DNA from: Paradesertivirga sp966210515
GTDB taxonomy: Bacteria > Bacteroidota > Bacteroidia > Sphingobacteriales > Sphingobacteriaceae
Length of the DNA stretch: 64,000 nt
Assembly: GCA_966210515.1 (NCBI GenBank)
Contig: CBIHLM010000005.1
Location: 29,408 to 93,407, forward strand
Direction: 5' to 3'
The translations under genes were made by a program, and so were the position numbers. This document shows positions 7,597-15,779 of the stretch, in pieces. The notes under the pieces are model-generated. The model saw nothing but the letters and a program-made list of their open reading frames with translations, had not been told where the DNA came from and did not search any database. How positions within the stretch are numbered: position 1 is the stretch's first letter; each line of letters begins with the position of its first letter.

Positions 7597-8829
7597 ATGA
7601 AAATCCTGAGCTCTGTAATTTGTCTCTTAGCGCTGAATCTTTCAACGGATGCAAAAACCATTGTTGTAGCCCCCGCTACTCAGGTTTCGTCATTAAAGAA
7701 AGCCATCGCCATAGCAAATGATGGAGATACTATTCTTGTACTGAAAGGGACTTACCCTTCTTTCAATACCATTATCAATAAAGAAGTGACTATTCTCGGT
7801 AAAGATTTTCCAATCCTCGATGCTCAACTGAAGGAAGAAGTAATTACTATCCGCGCAAATAATGTAAAGTTTGACGGCTTCATTATCAAAAACTCGAAAT
7901 CCGGAGATATGCGTGATTTTGCGGGTATCCGATTACACAGAGTAGAGAACGTAACTATCAGTAACAACAGGCTAACCAATAATTTTTTTGGTATATACCT
8001 GTCCGATTCTAAAAATATTAAAGTACGGGGTAATACGGTTAAAGGCGCCCGAATCGCTCAGAGCTCAGGTAATGGCATTCATGCATGGCAGTGCAATTCA
8101 GTTGAAATAACGAACAATTCGGTAGCCGGGCACAGAGACGGCATTTATTTTGAATTTGTTAAATCAAGTTTGATTGAGGGAAATACCAGTGCCGGAAATC
8201 ATCGATACGGCTTGCATTTTATGTTCTCTGACGACGATCAGTATAGAAAGAATATTTTTAAAAATAATGGCTCGGGCGTAGCGGTGATGTATTCAAAACG
8301 GATCCTTATGCAGCAAAATATCTTTCTTGAAAATTGGGGCAGTTCTATTTATGGTCTCCTGCTGAAAGATATCACACGCAGTCGGATTAGTGGCAATACT
8401 TTTACCAGAAATACAACGGGCATTTACATGGAGGGATGTGAAGGTATCACCGTACACCAAAATAATTTCATGAACAACGGCTGGGGAATCAGAGTGCTGG
8501 CAAATTGTGTGAATAATAGCTTTGAGAGGAATAATTTTAAAGCAAATTCTTTTGACGTTACCACAAACGGCTCTTTAAGTCTGAATGATTTTCGAAAGAA
8601 TTTTTGGGACAAATATGAAGGCTACGATTTGAATAAAGACGGCACCGGCGATATACCTTATCGCCCCATTAGCCTGTACGCTCAAATTATAGAACAGATG
8701 CCTCAAAGTGTGATGTTAATGAGAAGTTTTATTGTAAATCTTTTAGATAAAGTTGAAAGAGCAATACCCTCACTCACTCCCGAATCTGTAAAAGACGATT
8801 TACCAAGCATGAAACAATGGGCGAGATAA
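7597..8829 (+). CDS. nosD: NosD periplasmic copper-assembly protein, right-handed beta-helix
   Basis: A 410-residue exported protein with a signal ending near DAKT and then the short repeats of a parallel beta-helix (for example GIHAWQCNSV, GIYFEFVKSS, GIYMEGCEGI, GWGIRVLANC), as in NosD/CASH-domain proteins. With NosF and NosY it supports sulfur and copper delivery for the CuZ site of NosZ. The final 13 bases overlap nosF, so the two are translationally coupled. Length matches the family. No missing part was seen. Confidence 0.93.
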   Translation: MKILSSVICLLALNLSTDAKTIVVAPATQVSSLKKAIAIANDGDTILVLKGTYPSFNTIINKEVTILGKDFPILDAQLKEEVITIRANNVKFDGFIIKNSKSGDMRDFAGIRLHRVENVTISNNRLTNNFFGIYLSDSKNIKVRGNTVKGARIAQSSGNGIHAWQCNSVEITNNSVAGHRDGIYFEFVKSSLIEGNTSAGNHRYGLHFMFSDDDQYRKNIFKNNGSGVAVMYSKRILMQQNIFLENWGSSIYGLLLKDITRSRISGNTFTRNTTGIYMEGCEGITVHQNNFMNNGWGIRVLANCVNNSFERNNFKANSFDVTTNGSLSLNDFRKNFWDKYEGYDLNKDGTGDIPYRPISLYAQIIEQMPQSVMLMRSFIVNLLDKVERAIPSLTPESVKDDLPSMKQWAR

Positions 8830-9521
8830 TTCAAATAAGAGGACTAAAAAAGGCCTTCGGCAAGCTTGAAGTGTTAAAAGGTATTGATTGCGATTTTCCA
8901 GAAGGCAAGGTAATATCCGTTCTGGGACCCAACGCTTCCGGGAAAACCACGCTGATAAAATCAATCCTTGGAATGGTTATTCCTGATAGCGGAGAAATTC
9001 TGTTTAAGGGAATGCCTGTAATAAATACGTTCGAATACAAATCCAGCATCGGCTATATGCCACAAATAGGGCGTTATCCAGAAAATATGAAAATGGGACA
9101 GCTCTTTGAAATGATGAAGGATTTGCGAAAAATGCCGGCTCAGGATGATGATCTTGTCCGGATTTTTAATCTGGAAAGTATGTTTAACAAAGCGATGCAT
9201 ACCTTATCCGGGGGAACCCGACAGAAAGTAAGTGCAGCGCTGGCATGTATGTTTAATCCGGATGTTCTTATTCTGGATGAACCAAGTGCAGGACTGGACC
9301 CGCTGGCTGCAGAACATCTGAAGGATAAGATAAAAGAACAAAAAGCCAAAGGGAAACTGATTTTAATTACCTCTCATATAATGAGTGAGGTAGACGAAAT
9401 TGCCGATTCTGTACTTTATTTATTCGAGGGAAAAGTGAAGTTTTACAAGCCGCTTAATCAAATAAAAACAGAGACAGGAGAGGAGCGGTTGGGTAGGGCA
9501 TTAACCAAGATTTTAGATTAA
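8817..9521 (+). CDS. nosF: NosF ABC transporter ATPase
   Basis: A 234-residue ATPase that with NosY and NosD forms the ABC machinery needed for CuZ maturation. Walker A is GPNASGKTT (the usual GAGKTT reads ASGKTT here), the signature is LSGGTRQK, Walker B is VLILDEPSAGLDP, and the switch His lies in ITSHIMSE. Its ATG is inside the end of nosD and its stop is four bases before nosY, a tight operon. The Thr in place of Gln in the signature (SGGTRQ) is common in this subgroup. Confidence 0.93.
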   Translation: MGEIIQIRGLKKAFGKLEVLKGIDCDFPEGKVISVLGPNASGKTTLIKSILGMVIPDSGEILFKGMPVINTFEYKSSIGYMPQIGRYPENMKMGQLFEMMKDLRKMPAQDDDLVRIFNLESMFNKAMHTLSGGTRQKVSAALACMFNPDVLILDEPSAGLDPLAAEHLKDKIKEQKAKGKLILITSHIMSEVDEIADSVLYLFEGKVKFYKPLNQIKTETGEERLGRALTKILD

Positions 9522-9525
9522 TGAG

Positions 9526-10293
9526 ATGTTGAAGATCGCGAAATATATAATCCTGGACATTGTAAAAGGTAAAGTCTTAATCTCTTACACCATCATGCTT
9601 GCTGCGATATCAACAGCTATTTTTATGATGGATGCAGATGTAACAAAAGGCCTGGTTAGCGTCTCGACAGTAGTTATGATAATGATTCCGCTGGTGAGTA
9701 TTATTTTTGCCACAACCTACATTTTCAACGCCAGCGAGTTTACCGAACTTTTGGTGTCGCAGCCGATCAGTCGTAAGGATATTCTTCTGGGAAAATATAT
9801 CGGTATAGGGACATCCATTTTAGGCGCTTTTATTCTAGGCGTATGCGTACCTGTCGGTTTATTTGCGTTGTCGACAACCGCTTTCATGCTAATGCTGATG
9901 GGCTGTCTGCTTACTCTGGCTTTCATTTCCCTGGCATTTTTAGCTTCAACTCTCACATCTGATAAAGCCAAAGGTATCGGCTTGTCGCTGATGATCTGGT
10001 TTTACTGCGCCATTGTTTTCGATGGCCTGGTGCTTTTGTTCTTATTCTCATTCAGCGACTATCCGCTTGAAAAAGCGATGATTCTGCTCACGGCTCTCAA
10101 CCCGGTTGACTTAGGTCGCGTAATGATTTTGCTTCAGCTGGATATTTCGGCCCTGATGGGATATACCGGCGCTTTGTATCAGAAGTTTTTTGGCGGCGGC
10201 TACGGTATGATTTTTTCTGTAGTGCTGCAAATTTTATGGATAATAATACCTTTGCACTTCGCTTTGAGAGTATTTAGAAAAAAAGATCTGTAA
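9526..10293 (+). CDS. nosY: NosY ABC transporter permease
   Basis: A 255-residue protein with about six hydrophobic helices (near residues 17-35, 45-70, 95-120, 125-145, 160-185 and 230-248), the layout of NosY/ABC-2 permeases. Motifs such as FTELLVSQPISR and GKYIG between helices 2 and 3 are typical of the family. It is the membrane partner of NosF, and together they are thought to export a sulfur species for NosZ maturation. It is followed after one base by a small Cys-containing gene, indicating the operon continues. Confidence 0.9.
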   Translation: MLKIAKYIILDIVKGKVLISYTIMLAAISTAIFMMDADVTKGLVSVSTVVMIMIPLVSIIFATTYIFNASEFTELLVSQPISRKDILLGKYIGIGTSILGAFILGVCVPVGLFALSTTAFMLMLMGCLLTLAFISLAFLASTLTSDKAKGIGLSLMIWFYCAIVFDGLVLLFLFSFSDYPLEKAMILLTALNPVDLGRVMILLQLDISALMGYTGALYQKFFGGGYGMIFSVVLQILWIIIPLHFALRVFRKKDL

Positions 10294-10294
10294 C

Positions 10295-10666
10295 ATGTTA
10301 AGGAGGGCTTTAGCAGTAATTCTGATAATATGTTTGCAAGGCTTAAGCTTTGCAGGACTGCTGGCGACTATTGGCTTCCGGATGAACAGAACTTACATTG
10401 CGGCAAAGTTATGCGAAAACCGGGCTAAGCCTAAGTTAGAATGCATGGGTAAATGTTACCTGAAAAAAATGCAGAAAACGGCAGAAGAACAGAAAGACGC
10501 TAATGAAAATACCTTAAAGGATGTTTATTGTGTGATGCCTGTGCAATCGCAAACAGGTTTTTTTTACGCGATAGATCTTAGAAACCTTTTAACTGAACCA
10601 GATACCGGGAGGCACTGTAAAGGCTGGCCCCGGCAATCCTTTCATCCTCCGGGGTTCATCTGTTAA
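10295..10666 (+). CDS. Small membrane-anchored Cys-rich protein at the end of the nos genes
   Basis: A 123-residue protein of unknown function. It has one N-terminal hydrophobic segment (residues about 4-27) and then six cysteines (40, 50, 54, 79, 108, 123), including CMGKCYLKK. Similar short proteins with a CxGKCYLxK motif are found beside TonB-dependent receptors in other Bacteroidota, so I recognise the pattern but know no defined role. It starts one base after the nosY stop and precedes a TonB receptor, and Cys pairs suit a copper or redox role. That role is inference. Confidence 0.65.
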   Translation: MLRRALAVILIICLQGLSFAGLLATIGFRMNRTYIAAKLCENRAKPKLECMGKCYLKKMQKTAEEQKDANENTLKDVYCVMPVQSQTGFFYAIDLRNLLTEPDTGRHCKGWPRQSFHPPGFIC

Positions 10667-10757
10667 TGTTTAAAAACTCAGGTTCAGTCTGAGTCCTCAA
10701 TCTGCTTTCATCTTTTTTTGATGAATTCGGCTATTCAGATAAATATTGAACAGATGA

Positions 10758-10778
10758 TTTTGAAGCTCATCTTCAAAA
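10758..10778 (+). promoter_or_regulatory. Leader hairpin before the TonB receptor
   Basis: TTTTGAAG and CTTCAAAA form a perfect 8-bp stem around CTCAT, ending nine bases before the receptor ATG, close enough to affect translation initiation. A weaker ACTCAG/CTGAGT hairpin lies near 10676-10694. Regulatory function is inference. Confidence 0.4.
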
Positions 10779-10787
10779 AACTCCAAA

Positions 10788-13094
10788 ATGAAAAAATTAA
10801 TACTTTTTGCGGGGATGCTTTGTGCATTCCTGAGCAATATTGATGCTCAAACCAAAGGGATACAGGGAAAGGTAATTGATAAACTTACAGGCGAACCCGT
10901 TTCCGGCGCTTCAATTAAAATTAAAGATTTAAACATTGTCAAAACCGACCGTTCCGGAAATTTCAAAATTGAGGTCGGCAATGCCGACACCCTGTTTATT
11001 AGCTGTTCGGGTTTCAAAACCTGCTGTTACGTTCCAGCAAGCGGGGCCGGGCAGATCGCGCTGGAACAGGACGTACAGACTCTGAAGGAAATAGTGGTAA
11101 CTGCCGGTCGCGTAGCGGAGAGCCGACGCGAAGCGCCACTTGCGATTAGTACGATAAATACTTTAGTCCTTAAAGAAACCAAGCCGACTTCTATTGATCA
11201 GTTGCTGAATAAAACGAGCGGGGTTTTTATGGTTAACCTGGGTAACGAGCAGCACCAGATGAGTATCCGCCAGCCAATGACAACCAAAAGCCTTTTCCTC
11301 TATTTGGAAGACGGTATTCCCGTTCGCACCACCGGACTGTATAATCACAATGCTATGATTGAAATGAATATGGCATCTATTAAGCAAATTGAGCTGATAA
11401 GGGGACCCGCTTCGGCGATGTACGGAGCTGAAGCGATCGGTGGCGCAGTAAACGTGATTACCCTGTCGCCTCCTGCGAATTCTACAGGCCAGTTGAGTCT
11501 GCAACTTAATACTGACGGCTATAAACGGACTGACATCCAATACGGAGACTCATTTAAAAAAGGCGGGTTTTTAATAGCTGGTTACTATGCTAATAATACG
11601 AACGGGAGGTTGCAGCATAGTGATTTTAGTAAAGCGGCAATAAGCCTGAAAGTTAATTATAACCTCAATAATAGCACTCAGTGGATAAATAGCCTTTCTT
11701 ATAATAACTATTACAGTGATATGTTTGGAGCTCTCGACAGCAGTCATTATGAGCAGAGAGATTTTTCATCCCTAAATAACTTTACATTCCGTAAGGTGAA
11801 GGCACTGCGTATTAAATCACAGTTAAATCATCACTGGAATGATTTTGCCGAAATCAAAGCGTCATGGGTTTACAGAAACAACAGCATCGATCAAAATCCT
11901 TCGTATCGTATCAAAAATGATTACAGGCGATTAGCAGGAGGCACATTCAAAGGAAATCCCTTAAAGGCTCATGGCGAAATTAATACCAGTCAGTTTAATA
12001 GCTTCGCTTTCTTTTTACAACACGATCAGAAACTGGAAAAAACAGGGAGCAAAATAAGCGCAGGCCTGAATCTTGATTTTAGTCCATCCCGTTTTCAGTC
12101 TAACTACATTAAAATTGACAGAAACCAGGCCGGCTACTATACCGCTTATCATGAAACTGATTCTGCTTTAAGCCACTATTCTACTGGTATCTCTAACCTT
12201 GCATCCTACATAAATTATAGTCAGGATATCCTGAAAGGGTTCAGATTTGTAACAGCACTGCGATACGATTATTTCTATTTTAATTATAAAAACGAGCTTT
12301 CAGCTTCTTCTTACTCCGGCGCACCCTCTACAAAAAACAATTTCCAAAGTGTTACACCCAAATTGGGTCTCACCTATAATTATAAAGATGCGGGACTTTA
12401 TGCCAACTACAGTCAGGGTTTTGTTCCACCTCAGATCAGCGAATTATATCAGGGCGTAAAAGTGCCTTATCTATCTCCGCAAACCTTTTTTAATTATGAA
12501 GTTGGTGGCTGGGTGGAGCTGTACGCCGGAAAGTTTTTCGTGGATTGGAGCCTCTACAATATGAAGGGAACCAACGAGATTATTTCTGTCTTATCGGATG
12601 ACGGTACCTCCAGAAATGAAAATGCAGGCAAAACCCAGCATATTGGTTTCGAGTACGGAATACATTATAAGCCCTCTACAGCTTGGAAGCTAAGATTTAG
12701 TGCTGCAAATGCAAAGCATACCTTCCTTCAGTATTCAGAAAAGGGCGTCAACTATAACGGTAACGTAATGGCAGGCGCCCCTCGCTTTTTGGCCAACGGG
12801 GAAGTATCCTATAAGCCCTCTTTTATAAAAGGTTTCAGAACCAGCCTTGAATGGCAGCATCAGGGAAGGTATTGGCTTGACAATGCTAATTCAAAAAAAT
12901 ACGCGGGATTTGATGTATACAACATTCGCACTGGTTATCATTTCAAGCAGCTTGAATTATGGTTAAATGTGCTGAATGTGGCTGGTCGGTATTATTCTGT
13001 TGCAGCAAGTAAATCGGCATCCGGCTATAACTACAATTTGGGACAACCACGCACATTTAATACAGGTATTTCTTATCAGCTAAGCAAGAGGTAA
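10788..13094 (+). CDS. TonB-dependent receptor, probably for copper, in the nos operon
   Basis: A 768-residue outer-membrane receptor: signal peptide (about 1-20), a CarboxypepD-reg-like domain (about 24-95), the TonB-contact and plug region with LKEIVVTAGR and a plug containing RGPASAMYGAEAIGGAVNVI, then a beta-barrel ending in ISYQLSKR. It is far shorter than SusC proteins and lacks a SusD partner, so it belongs to the siderophore/metal group. It lies 121 bases after the small Cys-rich gene and one base before a PepSY protein. In this setting the best guess for cargo is copper or a copper chelate for NosZ and NorB; heme or iron cannot be excluded. Confidence 0.85.
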   Translation: MKKLILFAGMLCAFLSNIDAQTKGIQGKVIDKLTGEPVSGASIKIKDLNIVKTDRSGNFKIEVGNADTLFISCSGFKTCCYVPASGAGQIALEQDVQTLKEIVVTAGRVAESRREAPLAISTINTLVLKETKPTSIDQLLNKTSGVFMVNLGNEQHQMSIRQPMTTKSLFLYLEDGIPVRTTGLYNHNAMIEMNMASIKQIELIRGPASAMYGAEAIGGAVNVITLSPPANSTGQLSLQLNTDGYKRTDIQYGDSFKKGGFLIAGYYANNTNGRLQHSDFSKAAISLKVNYNLNNSTQWINSLSYNNYYSDMFGALDSSHYEQRDFSSLNNFTFRKVKALRIKSQLNHHWNDFAEIKASWVYRNNSIDQNPSYRIKNDYRRLAGGTFKGNPLKAHGEINTSQFNSFAFFLQHDQKLEKTGSKISAGLNLDFSPSRFQSNYIKIDRNQAGYYTAYHETDSALSHYSTGISNLASYINYSQDILKGFRFVTALRYDYFYFNYKNELSASSYSGAPSTKNNFQSVTPKLGLTYNYKDAGLYANYSQGFVPPQISELYQGVKVPYLSPQTFFNYEVGGWVELYAGKFFVDWSLYNMKGTNEIISVLSDDGTSRNENAGKTQHIGFEYGIHYKPSTAWKLRFSAANAKHTFLQYSEKGVNYNGNVMAGAPRFLANGEVSYKPSFIKGFRTSLEWQHQGRYWLDNANSKKYAGFDVYNIRTGYHFKQLELWLNVLNVAGRYYSVAASKSASGYNYNLGQPRTFNTGISYQLSKR

Positions 13095-13095
13095 A

Positions 13096-13944
13096 ATGGT
13101 ACTCAGGAAGAAAGCATTCAAATGGCATCGTTGGTTAAGTGCCATCGCAACTGTACCGCTGATGATGTGGGCCGCTAGCGCTGTTTTACACCAGGCGAAT
13201 GCCTGGTTCAGGCCCGAATTTAGAAAAGCCGCTTATGAGATTGCCCCGAACATAAGCGAAACCCAACATGCAGTTGCCCTTGTGAAATATTTATATCAGC
13301 AAAACTCAATCGTTCAAAGCATAAAAAAAATTGAATCATTTAGTCATCATTACTCTGAAAAAAATAAGGTGCTTCCCGTGTTTGAGGTTTCTATGAAATC
13401 TCCGGATAACACAATATTATATGTGGATTTATCACGCGGCCGAATTGTGACTGGTTCTAATGAAATAAGTCGGTCTATACATAAATGGTTCGGACACCTC
13501 CATAAATGGGACTTTTTAGAATCCTGGCCTACATCGAGGGTCGCCCTTATTATCCTATTTTCTTTAATTACATTAATTGCCGGATGGCTGGGCCTTTATT
13601 TATACTTTTTATTGCCGTGGCTGAGCCGAAGGACTCCTTTAACAATAGCACAAAAGGAAAAGCTGTGGCATCGAAGAATCGGGGTTGCAGTGTCTCTGTT
13701 TATGATACTCTTTGCTCTGACCGGGTTAATGCATGCGGTTTCTGATCTATATCCTGCTTTCGGACAATCTGAAAAGCCATTTTTCGATCAGTTACACATG
13801 TACCGTTTAACAGAAGGCTTAGGAAAGCAATTTCGGTTTTGGTGGTTATTGGTACTTGCTTCCTCGTTTGTTCTGCTGATTTTTAGTGGATTAATTTTGC
13901 TGTTTAGGCTAATGATAAAACGCCTGTACTGTTACCATCGATAA
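13096..13944 (+). CDS. PepSY-associated membrane-helix protein (PiuB-like)
   Basis: A 282-residue inner-membrane protein. It shows KWHRWLSAIATVP at the N-terminal helix, a periplasmic segment (about 45-130), a repeated His motif in HKWFGHLHKWD, a second helix pair (about 150-180), LWHRRIGVA before another helix, and a C-terminal helix (about 250-275). This is the PepSY-TM arrangement seen in membrane proteins beside metal TonB receptors, several of which are thought to reduce ferric or cupric ions. The start is one base after the receptor stop. A reductase or transport step acting with the receptor is inferred from context. Confidence 0.75.
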   Translation: MVLRKKAFKWHRWLSAIATVPLMMWAASAVLHQANAWFRPEFRKAAYEIAPNISETQHAVALVKYLYQQNSIVQSIKKIESFSHHYSEKNKVLPVFEVSMKSPDNTILYVDLSRGRIVTGSNEISRSIHKWFGHLHKWDFLESWPTSRVALIILFSLITLIAGWLGLYLYFLLPWLSRRTPLTIAQKEKLWHRRIGVAVSLFMILFALTGLMHAVSDLYPAFGQSEKPFFDQLHMYRLTEGLGKQFRFWWLLVLASSFVLLIFSGLILLFRLMIKRLYCYHR

Positions 13945-14070
13945 AAAAAAATTTCCAGGCAGAGCTAAAAGCATTCATGGGACCTATCGAGCGCGCCATG
14001 GGGTAAGCAGTCGTATGTGGTAAGGTCGCAGCATATATGTGATTTTGCTCATATTTTCTCTTTGGATTAT

Positions 14071-14430
14071 TCAGGGCTTTAAGAGTTCTTTTAAATCAGC
14101 TAAAACCTTCAGAGCTTCAACTTTGTCAAAATCCTGATGTTCCTTTTTTTGAACCCCCAGTTCTGCCAGTTGATAGTGTACGGCAGGAGAAAGACCATGC
14201 CTGTTTAAGCATGCCTTTGCACAAGCCAGCGCACATCCGTCAATCGCAATAATTTTCGTCGCGGATTTCGCTGTTTTAACCATTTTTTTTACATCGCCTC
14301 CCACACCAGCAATGCACGACATTTTAGCAATTCCCGACCTGTCTAACTGCAGGGCCAGGAAGTTTGACATCTGGGCTGCACTTGAACATCCAGAACAGGA
14401 GTACACAATAGGTAAGGACTCGTCGGGCAT
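14071..14430 (-). CDS. DGC-family putative zinc-binding protein
   Basis: A 119-residue cytoplasmic protein with eight cysteines in the places typical of the DGC (Asp-Gly-Cys) family: YSCSGCSSAAQ at the start, a Cys in MSCIAGVGG near residue 38, and DGCALACAKACL near residue 73. The family is annotated as putative zinc-binding and often occurs in anaerobic or NO-linked gene sets, but its reaction is unknown. It is convergent with the nos operon and has a perfect 30-bp palindrome of the same AAAGATA type upstream, which suggests that it belongs to the same NO-responsive regulon. Function beyond metal binding is not assigned. Confidence 0.8.
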   Translation of the reverse strand: MPDESLPIVYSCSGCSSAAQMSNFLALQLDRSGIAKMSCIAGVGGDVKKMVKTAKSATKIIAIDGCALACAKACLNRHGLSPAVHYQLAELGVQKKEHQDFDKVEALKVLADLKELLKP

Positions 14431-14473
14431 TTCACATCTGTTTTCAACTCTGTCAAGCTTATGCTTTACACTT

Positions 14474-14481
14474 CAAAATTA
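14474..14481 (-). promoter_or_regulatory. -7 box for the DGC gene
   Basis: On the minus strand this reads TAATTTTG, a full match to TAnnTTTG, predicting a start near 14469 and a leader of about 40 bases. The palindrome at 14492-14521 would then be centred near -38, over the -33 region. Confidence 0.5.
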
Positions 14482-14491
14482 TAAAATATTT

Positions 14492-14521
14492 ATATAAAAA
14501 GATATTTTTATCTTTTTATAT
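14492..14521. promoter_or_regulatory. Perfect 30-bp palindrome with AAAGATA-N4-TATCTTT core
   Basis: Two perfect 13-bp arms flank TTTT. The core (14498-14515) has the same AAAGATA-N4 architecture and spacing as the sites at 1654 and 3713, and it lies 62 bases before the DGC start. An Rrf2/NsrR-like operator is the best explanation; the stem is entirely A/T except for one G-C pair, which argues against an intrinsic terminator. Confidence 0.6.
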
Positions 14522-14647
14522 TGACCTTGAAAAAGCGATTGATTTTGAAATTGGGCGTAAAATGAACTTTTTTAAATATCATCGGATTTCTTTGCTAAAA
14601 AGTCTTTGCACGGCTGCGCCTGTGGCAGAACCCCGGAAAAACAAATC

Positions 14648-14676
14648 GGATAAAAGAAATAACTATTCAGATAAAT
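14648..14676 (+). repeat. 21-bp-spaced GATAAA direct repeat (candidate PUL operator, copy 1)
   Basis: GGATAAAA and AGATAAAT occur with GATAAA units exactly 21 bp apart, two helical turns, which suits AraC-type domains binding direct repeats. The 29-bp element ends about 141 bases before the hydrolase ATG. A matching 29-bp element at 20027-20055 lies about 151 bases before susC. Confidence 0.45.
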
Positions 14677-14816
14677 GCGGGCGTTTGTTTTTGTCGTCTT
14701 TTGATATTGTAACGTTTTGAGTATAGGTATTATAAGTTGGTCAATTAATAAGCATTTTGTTATAATTTCAATCGATTTACACAAATATCCATCAGTGAAC
14801 ACAAAATAATATCTAT

Positions 14817-15728
14817 ATGACTAAGAAAATTTTGATTTTTACATTTCTCGCCTTTGTTATGTTAGGCACATCGAAACCTCTGGTCGCACAGCAACCTGCA
14901 TCGGACCAAACAACCTCAAGGGTTGTAGAAGACGGCGGAACCGGTTCGTACAGCGCAATTATGCTGACGGAAGTTACATTGCCAACTCATACTGTTTTCC
15001 GCCCGAAGGACCTGAGCGCTTTTAGCAAGAGAAACAAACTCCCGATAATCGCCTGGGGCAACGGCGCGTGTGCTAATTCTCCATGGGAACATGTGAATTT
15101 TCTATCTGAGGTTTCCTCTCATGGTTTTTTAGTGGTAGCTATCGGCCCAATGCCACAGGAAGGAGAGAGGGGAAAGGGCAAGTCAACATCCTCACAGCTT
15201 GTTGATGCTATCAACTGGGCGATTGCTCAGAACAGCGACAAGCAAAGTCCCTACTTTAATAAGATCAATGTCTCTAAAATATCAGTAAGTGGCATGTCTT
15301 GCGGGGGGCTGCAAACGCTTGAAGTTGCCTCTGATCCACGTGTGAGCACAGTAGTAGTTTATAATAGTGGCATTTTTAAAACTCCCGGAAACGGAATAAG
15401 TAATATGCCTAACCTTACAAAGGAGAGCCTCAAGAAGATCCATTCGCCAACCCTGTATATGCTTGGAGGCGAAAAAGACATTGCGTATGCCAATGGGATG
15501 GACGATTTTCAGCAGATTAATCACGTTCCGATTTTCATGGCAAATATGGACGTTGGTCATGGCGGAACCTACAGCCAGCCGCATGGCGGCGAATTCGCTA
15601 AAGTTGCCACAGCCTGGTACAAATGGCAGTTGAAGGGCGATAAAGAAGCGGGTAAAATGTTCACCGGAAAGCCGGCAGGGCTATCAAAGAACTCAAACTG
15701 GAGGTTTGAGAAAAAGAAAATGCCTTAG
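14817..15728 (+). CDS. Secreted alpha/beta hydrolase
   Basis: A 303-residue exported protein with a signal ending near VAQQ. The nucleophile elbow is SGMSCGG with Ser 161; a likely Asp lies in GGEKDIAY and a likely His in VGHGGTY, giving a complete triad. The fold resembles dienelactone-hydrolase or cutinase-like esterases. It opens the carbohydrate region, 52 bases before a second hydrolase, with a candidate hybrid-regulator operator upstream. A role in removing ester groups from a plant polysaccharide is plausible but not shown; the substrate is unknown. Confidence 0.7.
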   Translation: MTKKILIFTFLAFVMLGTSKPLVAQQPASDQTTSRVVEDGGTGSYSAIMLTEVTLPTHTVFRPKDLSAFSKRNKLPIIAWGNGACANSPWEHVNFLSEVSSHGFLVVAIGPMPQEGERGKGKSTSSQLVDAINWAIAQNSDKQSPYFNKINVSKISVSGMSCGGLQTLEVASDPRVSTVVVYNSGIFKTPGNGISNMPNLTKESLKKIHSPTLYMLGGEKDIAYANGMDDFQQINHVPIFMANMDVGHGGTYSQPHGGEFAKVATAWYKWQLKGDKEAGKMFTGKPAGLSKNSNWRFEKKKMP

Positions 15729-15779
15729 GGGAGAAAGCACACTAAATACACATGAAATAATCACAAAAAATAATCCATT

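Larger units (their letters stand above)
14431..14816. other. Divergent intergenic region, DGC gene and first hydrolase
   Basis: About 386 bases with no credible gene. It contains a -7 box and a long palindrome for the leftward DGC gene and a 21-bp-spaced direct repeat that matches one before the first susC; these are listed separately. Confidence 0.75.

Noticed and set aside
14492..14521. The 30-bp palindrome as an intrinsic terminator
   Set aside because: The stem is almost all A/T, lies upstream of the gene it faces, and has no transcript to end on the plus side.
14572..14802. 76-codon minus-strand frame upstream of the first hydrolase
   Set aside because: No family features; it overlaps the promoter region and the candidate operator.
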